From: Desulfonema magnum
Lineage (GTDB): Bacteria > Desulfobacterota > Desulfobacteria > Desulfobacterales > 4be13
Reading direction: 5' to 3'
DNA: 64,000 bases
Assembly: GCF_017377395.1 (NCBI RefSeq)
Contig: NZ_CP061800.1
Coordinates: 5,353,633-5,417,632, forward strand
This document shows, piece by piece, positions 25,646 through 33,970 of this stretch. The number at the start of each line of letters is the position of its first letter. Positions within the stretch are counted from its first letter, which is position 1. Below the pieces are notes generated by a model. It did not search any database and was not told where the DNA came from. It saw only the letters and a program-made list of their open reading frames with translations. A program made the position numbers and the translations under genes.

Positions 25646-26893
25646 ATGGAACTGAAAACTGTGTTTGATATTCCCGATCATATTTATGCGGGCATTCTCA
25701 AAGGAAAATATGTCAGAACCGGCGGGGTTATTCAGGGTGCTGCCGGCACACCTGAGGCGGGCAACGTGGTCATGTGGCTGCGTGAGATATCTCCCGGCCC
25801 TCTCCCTTCAGATTCCCTGATGAAAAACAATTCTTTTTTGCCCAATGCTCTGGGGATGGCGGGGTCGGTTGCCAGCATTCTGAATCTCGGGGCAACGGTC
25901 TGTTTTGGGATGAAGATCCTGAACAAATTAGGCTCTGTTGAGCAAAAGATGGATCATCTTGACCAGAAAACAGATCATCTTCAACAAACAACCGAACTCG
26001 GATTTGCCTCGGTTCTGAACCAACTGGGGGCAATTGAGCAAAAGGCAGATCATCTTCAATGGACGGTCGAACTCGGTTTTGCCTCGGTTCTGAATCAGCT
26101 TGACAGGCTGGCAGAATATCATGAGGCTGAAATCATTGCAGAACTGAAAACCGCAGCGGAATTGTCATGGACAGCTCAATTTCTCGAACCGGATTCTCAG
26201 CAGAGAATATTCAGGATTGAGCAGGCACTTGGGATAATAGTTAAGACTTTGGAAAAAATAACTATTTTAGCCCAAAACAATCTGGATGATAATATTGAAT
26301 ATTTCAGATCTACATCGGGAGGAATTGGTATGGCTGGTGAGGCTGTAATCTCAAATCTTCGGAGATTACGTCAGGCCATACTTGCCTTGTCTTTGCGGGC
26401 TTCGATTCATGCGGAAGCAGGCGATTTTAAATCCTGCTCACAGCGTTTGGAAAATTTACACAGGGAATTTAAAAATTTATTTATTGAATTCGGCTATGCT
26501 TTTTTCCGCGGAAAAGGAAGAAGATTTATATATGATGATCTTTTAAATAAATGCTGGAAAGGTGTTATTTCACCTCAGAAAGTTGACATATTGTCAAAAC
26601 GGTTTGATCCGAAAACAAATGGAATCTGCAATATTATAGAAGAATTCAGAGAAGCAAAGGGCGTAATCCCCATCCAAAGAGATGTTAGCTGGTCTGATTC
26701 AACTATGAAAAATTTCCCTGTTTTTTGCGACCTCCTTGACGGCATATACGAGGATTTGGAAAGGCTGGAGGGGCATCTGGCGGAATACAAAAATGCCGCT
26801 TCGCAGGATTTGTCTGTTCACGAATACAGAAAAATGCTGGAGATAAAAGAGATTCAGGGAGAAGAAAAGTTAGCGTTTTTGATTGAAAAGTAA
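25646..26893 (+). CDS. Membrane/coiled-coil protein of the duplicated island module, copy 2
   Basis: 415 residues, paralogue of the gene at 22221. Residues 1-200 are almost identical (N-terminal domain, membrane helix, coiled-coil repeats). Two internal blocks differ clearly: about 197-232 (ALGIIVKTLEKITILAQNNL here, and STSGGIGMAGEAV for GAMLRNADESV) and about 290-360. The last 65 residues are again near-identical. A GGAGAG precedes the ATG. Unlike copy 1 it is not followed by an ATPase gene but by the module's spacer hairpins and a DUF4276 fragment. It remains an intact open reading frame, so it may still function or act with the ATPase upstream. Confidence 0.7.
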   Translation: MELKTVFDIPDHIYAGILKGKYVRTGGVIQGAAGTPEAGNVVMWLREISPGPLPSDSLMKNNSFLPNALGMAGSVASILNLGATVCFGMKILNKLGSVEQKMDHLDQKTDHLQQTTELGFASVLNQLGAIEQKADHLQWTVELGFASVLNQLDRLAEYHEAEIIAELKTAAELSWTAQFLEPDSQQRIFRIEQALGIIVKTLEKITILAQNNLDDNIEYFRSTSGGIGMAGEAVISNLRRLRQAILALSLRASIHAEAGDFKSCSQRLENLHREFKNLFIEFGYAFFRGKGRRFIYDDLLNKCWKGVISPQKVDILSKRFDPKTNGICNIIEEFREAKGVIPIQRDVSWSDSTMKNFPVFCDLLDGIYEDLERLEGHLAEYKNAASQDLSVHEYRKMLEIKEIQGEEKLAFLIEK

Positions 26894-26916
26894 AACTCGG
26901 TGATCAGGTTTTTCTC

Positions 26917-27001
26917 TGTCATTCCTGCGAAAGCAGGAATCCACTGCTTCCGGATTCGTAAAGTTGGCAAAAATCGGCTTCCTGCTTTCGCAGGAATGAC
27001 A
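26917..27001. repeat. attcctgctttcgcaggaat pair, family D copy 1
   Basis: tgtcattcctgcgaaagcag at the left and its inverted copy at the right, each arm itself a palindrome, enclosing about 30 bp. Copies also at 27214-27298 and 56082-56163. Widespread intergenic element type. Confidence 0.8.
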
Positions 27002-27155
27002 AACTTTCCGCTCGGTTCAGGATAAAAAACTTGATCATTTGAGTAAAAGGGTAATTCGTGAATTTTGAAGTCGTTCCTCTTTTCCGGTTTTGGTCGGTGA
27101 CTCACGAGGCAGAGCCTCTTGTATGCGTTCCCAGGCAGAGCCTGGGAACGAGGTC

Positions 27156-27208
27156 AAACTGTTTCCGAACCTAAATGTCAGAGAACGATTTATACCGTAT
27201 ATTCAGAT
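27156..27208 (+). pseudogene. DUF4276 gene remnant
   Basis: 53 bases (aaactgtttccgaacctaaa through ccgtatattcagat) match 25090-25142 inside the intact DUF4276 gene with one mismatch. To the left the sequence joins abruptly to the REP-like hairpins (27126-27152) that in copy 1 precede the ATPase gene. To the right it is cut by a family D element at 27214. The second module copy therefore lost the ATPase gene and most of DUF4276 by deletion. Confidence 0.8.
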
Positions 27209-27213
27209 AAGTC

Positions 27214-27298
27214 TGTCATTCCTGCGAAAGCAGGAATCCACTGCCCTTTTATCGGCAGGCCCCGGCAAAAACGGATTCCTGCTTTCTCAGGAATGACA
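27214..27298. repeat. attcctgctttcgcaggaat pair, family D copy 2
   Basis: Inverted pair of tgtcattcctgcgaaagcag with one change in the right arm (tttctcag). It is inserted just after the DUF4276 remnant. Confidence 0.8.
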
Positions 27299-27385
27299 GG
27301 CTGTTGTCGAAATTGAATCAGAAAACTTGATCATTGAGTGGGAACGAGGTCAAAAATTAATTAATAAGTTGAAATCGCTATCATA

Positions 27386-28420
27386 ATGCCTCAGAAAAAT
27401 TATCGCAGAAGTGTTGACGAATTACGAAAATTGGCTTCAATGTTCTGGCCTTCGGAACTGTCTGAACAGGCAGCTAAAATCAGCGTAATTCCCGTTCTTT
27501 TAAAAACTCAGGACCAATTTATAGCTATTCTGAGTGTCCCTGTGCCGAGCCTGCAAAATCTCTTTAAAATTGTAACAGCCTCATCTTTTTCAGGAAATCT
27601 GTTTCTCAAACATCTGGTCATTCTGGCTGATTTCGGCGGTGAGCAGTTGCAACGTATAAATTCCAATTTTAAAAGACTTTTTCCATCCGGAAAGATTGAT
27701 TATTTGTGGAACAATGCTTCACATACTTACAAGTTTCAGGAATTACCCGTGTCTCATCTGACAAATGCCAGGCTCGGTCTGGCAGGCAAAAAACTTTTCA
27801 AAAAACGTGAATTTGACGGATTGTTGCAGGATGTAACAGCAATTCTTATGTTTGGAAGCTCGTGCTTAAATGAAACAAACGCCGCAGTTCTGACTAATTG
27901 TGAAATTGGAAATTATCTGGGGCAACCTGAGAAATTGGGAAAGTTTATCAAACAACGTTATATTTGGGTAAGCCGCATTACTATGGGGTCCCAGTCTAAC
28001 AACCTGGGCCAGTTTGCTCAGAAATTCGTCACTGATTACCTTGAAAAAAATCTGAAGATAAAAAAGGCGGTTATTTCATCAAATGCCGTCATCCCTGGTG
28101 TAACACATACGGATGAACAGACAAATTGTCTGACATCATTTGATATTGTTGTTTCAAAAAACAGCAGATATGTTGCCATAGAAGTCAGTTTTCAAGTCAC
28201 AACCAACAGTGTTATTGAGCGAAAAGCCGGTCAGGCTCAGGCACGATATTATCAGATAAATCGTTCTGGTTATAAAATAGCATATGTGCTTGACGGAGCA
28301 GGAAATTTTCAAAGAGAAACAGCCCTCCGGACATTATGTTCATATAGCCACTGCACCGTGGCTTTTTCCGGCTCTGAACTCGGAGTTCTGTGTAACTTTA
28401 TTGAAGGCTATTTAAAATGA
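27386..28420 (+). CDS. Type II restriction endonuclease (probable)
   Basis: 344 residues, overlapping the downstream methyltransferase gene by 4 bases (ATGA). The C-terminal third has SFDIVVSKNSRYVAIEVSFQ followed by TTNSVIERKAGQAQARYY, the layout of a PD-(D/E)xK-type core (acidic residue before a strand, then Glu) although the final Lys of the motif is Ser/Phe here, and KIAYVLDGAGNF with CSYSHCTVAFSGSEL. The N-terminal two thirds carry no motif that I recognise and probably hold the DNA-recognition part. The restriction function is inferred from the motif and the strict coupling with a DNA methyltransferase. The recognition sequence is unknown. Confidence 0.7.
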   Translation: MPQKNYRRSVDELRKLASMFWPSELSEQAAKISVIPVLLKTQDQFIAILSVPVPSLQNLFKIVTASSFSGNLFLKHLVILADFGGEQLQRINSNFKRLFPSGKIDYLWNNASHTYKFQELPVSHLTNARLGLAGKKLFKKREFDGLLQDVTAILMFGSSCLNETNAAVLTNCEIGNYLGQPEKLGKFIKQRYIWVSRITMGSQSNNLGQFAQKFVTDYLEKNLKIKKAVISSNAVIPGVTHTDEQTNCLTSFDIVVSKNSRYVAIEVSFQVTTNSVIERKAGQAQARYYQINRSGYKIAYVLDGAGNFQRETALRTLCSYSHCTVAFSGSELGVLCNFIEGYLK

Positions 28421-30234
28421 CACATTTTTCAGAAAACAGTAAGCAACTTGATATAAAACCATTTTTAATCACCAAAAAAAATTCCTCATTTAAACAGTTT
28501 CGTAAATTTGATGATGTATGTCTGATAATTTTGCCGTCTGATTTCCGGATGAACAATTCCAAAGTGATAAACGGGATCATCCAAAAGGTCGTTGACAGAT
28601 TAGGGACAGAAGCAACAATGATCATAATAGGTGAGACAACCGCCCTGGTTCATACACACGCAACGATCTCATCAGCGACGCAATACCAGCTCTGGATCAG
28701 CATAAAACGCACTCATGCGAAATCTGTCAGGGATAATTCCGCGTTACCGAACTGCCATTTCGGAGCGTTGGTTCACACAAAATACAAAGGCTCGCTCAGG
28801 CATACGAAAACAAGAATCCGATATACTTATTGTCCTGCCTGTGATAAAACAACCAAGGATTACGGCGGTAAAAAGCATACCTACAACTCCTATGGGACAC
28901 TGATATCAGACGTATGGCGGGATATCTCCGCTAATCCGGCTGGTGATCTGAGCCATGTTATTGAACGGTTTGCAGGCTTGTTCGGCATTGATACTTACAA
29001 AGAACTCATTGTTCTTGATTGCCGAGAACTGGGGGCGGATGTTCGGAAAGATCATTCAGACAAGCTGGCTGAAGAATGCTCTGAATACGCTGTTCAGGCT
29101 TCATTATTCACTTCTCCGAACAAAAAGAATAACGACAACAGCGGTCTGATATTGGGGGACGCACTTGAAAAATTACGTCAGTTGCCTGATAACAGTGTTG
29201 ATTTTGCTTTTGCGGATCCGCCTTACAATTTAAAGAAAAAATATAATAATTATACAGATGATTTGTCCATAACAGAATACTTTGAATGGTGTGACGAATG
29301 GATCGGGGAGCTTGCCCGTGTACTCAGACCCGGCAGAACCTGTGCCATTCTGAACATTCCGCTCTGGGCTGTCCGTCATTTTCTTTATATGGAAAAGATA
29401 CTTAAATTTCAGAATTGGATTGTCTGGGAAGCATTATCCTTTCCAGTCCGATTTATCATGCCCGCACATTATTCAATTATCTGCTTTAGCAAGGGTGAGT
29501 CACGGCCACTACCCGGTTTAAAGGCTTCTTCCGGCGATTTTGACTTCCTGAATCTGCCAAAAGCGTTTCATCCGCTCAGACCGCTGGCAGAATGGTATTG
29601 CCTGCGAAATCAATGTGTAAAAGCGAGGCAGAGAAAACAGGTAAATGATCGTGCCTCACTGACTGATTTGTGGTGGGATATTCATCGGCTGAAGCATAAT
29701 ACCCGGCGTGTTGATCATCCCTGTCAGCTTCCCTCGCCGCTGATGTATCGTCTCATTTCCATTTTTACCGAACAGCATGAAGCTGTCCTGGACTGTTTTA
29801 ACGGGGCAGGCACGACCACGCTGACAGCGCATCAGTTGAACCGACGGTACATAGGGATAGAAATGTCAGAAAAATATCACGCCATGGCCGAATCTCGTCA
29901 TGGAGAAATAGAAAGAGGAATTGATCCGTTCAGAAAAGCCAAACGAAAACTGACTGAAAAAAACAGCCCTGTCGGACGAATGCCCGTACAGCACTATGAA
30001 ATACCCAAGAGAACATTGCAGTTGGAAGTGAGACGGGTGGCAAGAAAATTAGGCAGACTGCCAAATCGTGAGCAGATGATCGAATATGGAAAATATCCGA
30101 TCAGATATTATGATGATTATTTTGCCAGTTGGGGAGAAGTCTGTGCGGCAGCACGTCATGACGGAATGTCGGAAAATCGGGGAACAGATAAGAATACCGA
30201 GCCGCTGACTGAGCAGTTGGAGCTGTTTAACTAA
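28417..30234 (+). CDS. Type II DNA methyltransferase with extra N-terminal fold and C-terminal repeat
   Basis: 605 residues. The active methyltransferase spans about 240-510 in beta-class order: ILGDALEKLRQLPDNSVDFA, DPPYN (267-271), recognition region, then SAM motif VLDCFNGAGTTTLTA (about 457-470) and RYIGIEMSEKYHAMA. It should methylate an exocyclic amino group (N6-A or N4-C). Residues 1-230 look like a second, degenerate methyltransferase half (TLISDVWRDIS, VIERFAGLFGI, LIVLDCREL) with a small zinc-ribbon-like YCPACDK. The C-terminus (about 535-590) contains ELRRVA-like LEVRRVARKLGRLPNREQMI and YFASWGEVCAAARHDG, the homing-endonuclease-associated repeat type. Pairs with the endonuclease gene just upstream. 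Confidence 0.85.
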   Translation: MTHFSENSKQLDIKPFLITKKNSSFKQFRKFDDVCLIILPSDFRMNNSKVINGIIQKVVDRLGTEATMIIIGETTALVHTHATISSATQYQLWISIKRTHAKSVRDNSALPNCHFGALVHTKYKGSLRHTKTRIRYTYCPACDKTTKDYGGKKHTYNSYGTLISDVWRDISANPAGDLSHVIERFAGLFGIDTYKELIVLDCRELGADVRKDHSDKLAEECSEYAVQASLFTSPNKKNNDNSGLILGDALEKLRQLPDNSVDFAFADPPYNLKKKYNNYTDDLSITEYFEWCDEWIGELARVLRPGRTCAILNIPLWAVRHFLYMEKILKFQNWIVWEALSFPVRFIMPAHYSIICFSKGESRPLPGLKASSGDFDFLNLPKAFHPLRPLAEWYCLRNQCVKARQRKQVNDRASLTDLWWDIHRLKHNTRRVDHPCQLPSPLMYRLISIFTEQHEAVLDCFNGAGTTTLTAHQLNRRYIGIEMSEKYHAMAESRHGEIERGIDPFRKAKRKLTEKNSPVGRMPVQHYEIPKRTLQLEVRRVARKLGRLPNREQMIEYGKYPIRYYDDYFASWGEVCAAARHDGMSENRGTDKNTEPLTEQLELFN

Positions 30235-30651
30235 AGAAAATTTTAATGAGTTCAATGGCAAAGCTTTTGAACCTTATGTGATTTCCTGAAAAGGGCTTTT
30301 GACCGGGGTGAGTTTATAATTTGGAGAAAAGTTTTGCCAAGTTCCGTAAGGATGACCGAACCCGGGTTTCTCTGCTCCCCATCTTTTTTGTCCTGTACAC
30401 AAATTTATATTATAACTCAATACAATTCAAAATTTACAAGCTTCCCCTTTCCGTCCGTATCATTCATATTTAAGAATCTCTTTACTTAGATTGGTTATTC
30501 ATGTTACACAGACTGGCAAGACGGGTTATGCTCTGCCTGACCCCTCCGGTGTACCGGCTTTTCGAAATTTTTATATCTATTTGAGATATTTATTTATTGT
30601 TTTAAATACTACCAAAAAAATATGTGATTTTTAAAATAGCGGATATTAATA
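30235..30651. other. Intergenic spacer with partial palindromic repeat
   Basis: 417 bp with no gene seen. At 30359-30400 it holds gaacccgggtttctctgct and ttttttgtcctgtacac, one arm of the family C element at 62376-62491. The remainder is AT-rich and may hold the promoter of the acyltransferase gene. Confidence 0.6.
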
Positions 30652-33285
30652 ATGTTAAAATCAGTAAGATTCAGAATAACCCAGTTCAGAACAAAGATAA
30701 AAACATGGACAGACACCGCCCTTCGTGGCACACACCACCATTACAGCTGCTATCTCCCGAGGGATATCGGCTCCATATCCTCCTGTATGTTCAAACTTTT
30801 TTTTTCCGGCATAGAGGTCAGAAAAGATCAGACAGCCATCATCAAAAATATCCCAAAAGATGCCATAATCGTATATGCCAGCAAATACAAAAGCTATTTT
30901 GAGTATCTTTTTTATCATACACGCTATAAACAAAACGGAGTGCCGCCCCCTGAAATTGGTTTTGATTATGAAGTGTTGCTGTTGCAGCCGGTGTCCCGTA
31001 TTTTCAGAATGATTTTTGCACACTTGGATTATCTCTGCCAGAAATTCGGTCTGCTTGATCCTTATAAAAGCGGATATATCCGAGATGAACTCACTAACGG
31101 ACGGGCAGGAATACTGTCACTGGTTGAAAAAAAGGGGTTTTACCGCAGGTTTGTCAAAGACTATACAGACCCGATGCGTTATCTTATTGAAATGCAGAAA
31201 ACCATTGACCGCCCTGTTTATATCATCCCTCAGCTCATGTTTTTCAGTGTGACACCGGCCCGTTCTGTTCCAACACTGATTGACATGATATTCGGTACCA
31301 AAGAAAAACCAAGGCTGGTAAGACGGCTTGTGACCCTTCTTAATAATCCGGGAAAAGTTTTTGTGGAAATATCAGAACCCCTGAATCTGAAGGATTTTTT
31401 AGCGTTTCCGGAAAATTCGGATCTGAGTGTTGAAAAACAGGCCCTTGTTTTAAGACGTCGTCTTCTGATTCGGATGAACCGGCACCGCCAGAGTATTACC
31501 GGCCCGATACTTAAATCAAGAGAGGAACTGAAAGAAAATATTCTGACAAATGACCGGCTTCGAAGTTTTATGGACCGTCATTCGGAAAGCCGAAAAATTC
31601 CAATATGGAAAATACACAAAGAAGCCGATGCCTATCTTGATGAAATTGCTGCCAACTACAGCCCGGCCATCATAAGGATATTATCCTTAGGGGTGAAATG
31701 GCTTATCAATGTCATGTTTGAGGGGGTCACGGTCAATATAGAGGTGCTTAAAAAAGCAAGAAGCATGGCCCAGAAAGGGCCGCTGATTCTTGTTCCCTGC
31801 CATAAAAGCCATATTGATTATCTGATACTGTCATATGTTTTGTATCATAATAATATGCCCTGTCCCCATGTTGCAGCGGGAAAGAATCTTTCTTTCTGGC
31901 CCCTGGGCCCCGTATTCAGAACAGCGGGCGCTTTTTTTATTCGTCGGACATTCAGAGGAGCCGTGCTGTATTCCAGGGTCTTTACCGAATATGTCTATAA
32001 GCTCATTGAAGAGGGGTTTAACCTGGAATTCTTCATTGAAGGGGGACGGAGCCGGACAGGCAAACTGCTTCAGCCAAAGCTTGGTCTGCTTTCCATTCTT
32101 CTCAACGCCTATAAAGAAGGGGCTTGCGAAGACATGATATTTGTGCCGGTATATGTCGGATATGACAGAGTGCCGGAAGAGAGTTCGTATATGCATGAGC
32201 TTGAGGGCGGAGAAAAAAAGCCGGAAAGCCTTTTACAGATCATAAAAGCCCGGAAATTCCTGACCAGAAGGTATGGAATAATATACATTCAGTTTCATGA
32301 ACCCATCTCGCTGAACACACTTTGCTCTCAGAACGGGAGACATATCAAAGAGATGACATCCAAAGAGCAAAATTTGTTTTGCCGTAATCTCGGAAACCGG
32401 TGTCTGAATGCCATTGACCGTGTCACCGTTATCACACCTCATGCCATTGTTGCCAGTGCCATCCTGAATTGTCCCAAGCAAAGATTTTCTTACGGGAATC
32501 TGATGTCTGATATTGAAATATATATGAATTATATGTTTTCACAGGGAGTTACATTGGCAGATACGCTGCTTATTGATTACATCCACGCGATTAAATATGT
32601 TTTTGATACATATGTTCAGAGAAAATTCATCGAGCGGGTTCCCAGTGACAAAGAAACTCAGTCTTTTGCCGAACAGTTTATAGTCAATGAAAGCAAGCGT
32701 CCGCTTCTGGAATATTATAAAAATAATGGCATCAATTTTTTTATTCCGGCAGCGTTTACAGCCATCACAATTCTTGAAAAAGATGCGTTTCAGTTTTCAA
32801 TTTCAGATATTTATGAAAGCTATACCTTTCTTCAGGAGTTTTTTGCGAATGAGTTTACTTATGATGTTGATAAAACACCTGAACATTTTTTGCAAAAAAA
32901 CATCGGAATATTTGTTGATGAGGCCATACTCATCCCTCATCCCACGCTGGCAGATACCTATAATCTGACTTCCGCGGGTTTCAGGACATTGAAACTTTTT
33001 TCCAGTTTTCTTAAAACGTATTTTGAATCTTATTGGATTGTGTTAAATTTTTTCATGCGTTATCCGAAAAATTTTGTTGATCCCAAAGACCGTCTGAAAA
33101 AGGTTCAGTCCATAGGAAACCGTATGTTTAAAAGAAGAGAAATTGAGCGGCCCGAAGCGCTTTCCAAAATGAACTATAAAAACGCTTTGGATTTTTTTAT
33201 CAGTCATGGTGTAAAAAGCTCGGATGACAGTGAAAAAATCAAATTTTACTCAGATAAAATAAAAAGCTACAGCGAGCGTATTTAG
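30652..33285 (+). CDS. plsB: Glycerol-3-phosphate acyltransferase, PlsB-like
   Basis: 877 residues, the size of PlsB. The acyltransferase blocks are all visible: I, VPCHKSHIDYLILS with catalytic H384 and D389; II, GAFFIRRTFRG; III, FFIEGGRSRTGKLLQPK; IV, VPVYVGYDRVPE. It acylates position 1 of glycerol-3-phosphate at the inner membrane, the first step of phospholipid synthesis. The N-terminal 350 residues and the C-terminal 300 are PlsB-type extensions with little conservation. No strong ribosome-binding site precedes ATG 30652; a later start (Met44 or so) cannot be excluded. Single gene, no operon partner. Confidence 0.88.
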   Translation: MLKSVRFRITQFRTKIKTWTDTALRGTHHHYSCYLPRDIGSISSCMFKLFFSGIEVRKDQTAIIKNIPKDAIIVYASKYKSYFEYLFYHTRYKQNGVPPPEIGFDYEVLLLQPVSRIFRMIFAHLDYLCQKFGLLDPYKSGYIRDELTNGRAGILSLVEKKGFYRRFVKDYTDPMRYLIEMQKTIDRPVYIIPQLMFFSVTPARSVPTLIDMIFGTKEKPRLVRRLVTLLNNPGKVFVEISEPLNLKDFLAFPENSDLSVEKQALVLRRRLLIRMNRHRQSITGPILKSREELKENILTNDRLRSFMDRHSESRKIPIWKIHKEADAYLDEIAANYSPAIIRILSLGVKWLINVMFEGVTVNIEVLKKARSMAQKGPLILVPCHKSHIDYLILSYVLYHNNMPCPHVAAGKNLSFWPLGPVFRTAGAFFIRRTFRGAVLYSRVFTEYVYKLIEEGFNLEFFIEGGRSRTGKLLQPKLGLLSILLNAYKEGACEDMIFVPVYVGYDRVPEESSYMHELEGGEKKPESLLQIIKARKFLTRRYGIIYIQFHEPISLNTLCSQNGRHIKEMTSKEQNLFCRNLGNRCLNAIDRVTVITPHAIVASAILNCPKQRFSYGNLMSDIEIYMNYMFSQGVTLADTLLIDYIHAIKYVFDTYVQRKFIERVPSDKETQSFAEQFIVNESKRPLLEYYKNNGINFFIPAAFTAITILEKDAFQFSISDIYESYTFLQEFFANEFTYDVDKTPEHFLQKNIGIFVDEAILIPHPTLADTYNLTSAGFRTLKLFSSFLKTYFESYWIVLNFFMRYPKNFVDPKDRLKKVQSIGNRMFKRREIERPEALSKMNYKNALDFFISHGVKSSDDSEKIKFYSDKIKSYSERI

Positions 33286-33286
33286 A

Positions 33287-33380
33287 TTTACCATGAAAAT
33301 CAGGTTTTGAAAAGCCGGGTTTTTACCTGAAAATGATGTTTTTATAAACGGGGGTAAAAAAAACCGGCTTTTTCATGAAC
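33287..33380. repeat. Dispersed palindromic repeat, family A, inverted diverged copy
   Basis: Reads tttaccatgaaaatcaggtt... to ...ccggctttttcatgaac, the reverse complement of the family A consensus with an altered middle. It starts 2 bp after the plsB stop and may serve as its terminator. Confidence 0.7.
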
Positions 33381-33409
33381 ATTTATCATGAGATTATAAA
33401 GAGTTCTGA

Positions 33410-33620
33410 TTAAAGTGACTCCGCTGCTTCCTCTTTTATGTCTCCCGTGTCCGGTCCGCTGAAACAGACAACATTGTAATCGCCGTTCAGCTCTTTCAGG
33501 AGAATTCCGCATAAAGACCTGCCTTCCTGCCTGCTCATCTTCTCCGCTGGCAAAGCCTGACAGCACAGGATTATCCGGATTCAGGGTGGTGTCATACCTT
33601 TCTGTCATTTTTGAGTTCAT
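33410..33620 (-). pseudogene. Small gene broken by a one-base frameshift
   Basis: Read leftward, ATG 33620 gives MNSKMTERYDTTLNPDNPVL and on to EDEQAGRQ; the natural continuation SLCGILLKELNGDYNVVCFS then GPDTGDIKEEAAESL-stop lies in the next frame. Total length 211 nt = 70 codons plus one base. Both halves have good protein-like composition, so a single-base insertion in the aggaaggcagg stretch disrupted a small gene of unknown function. A sequencing error is the alternative. Confidence 0.6.
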
Positions 33621-33938
33621 AAGCAATCCTTGCGGAACTGCCATTTTATATTAAAATCAGAAGAAGCTTGCAAGTATTTCCTGTGGTTTTTGGTGAGTTT
33701 TTCCGGGAATCCGGGCGCATCTGGCCAGAGCAATGGGCTGTGTCTTCCACTGGGTGAGGCAGAGCCTCATAATGAGGAAAAATCCCGGACATTTCCGGCA
33801 GATTTGTCAATCCTCCGGGAGCGGTTCAGGAACATTTTCCATATAGTAATCGAATATCCGTCCGCCTTGCCCTTGCCAAACTGCAAGTTTGACACTCCGG
33901 ATGTTTTCCTGATACTGACGGATGTTGGATAAAAATAT

Positions 33939-33963
33939 AGCCCGGTAATAAAATTACCGGGCT
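33939..33963 (-). terminator. Intrinsic terminator of the acyl-CoA ligase gene
   Basis: AGCCCGGTAA / TTACCGGGCT stem, five-base loop, 7 bp past the stop codon; read leftward the stem is followed by atattttta. Good position and form. Confidence 0.8.
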
Positions 33964-33970
33964 GTTTATT

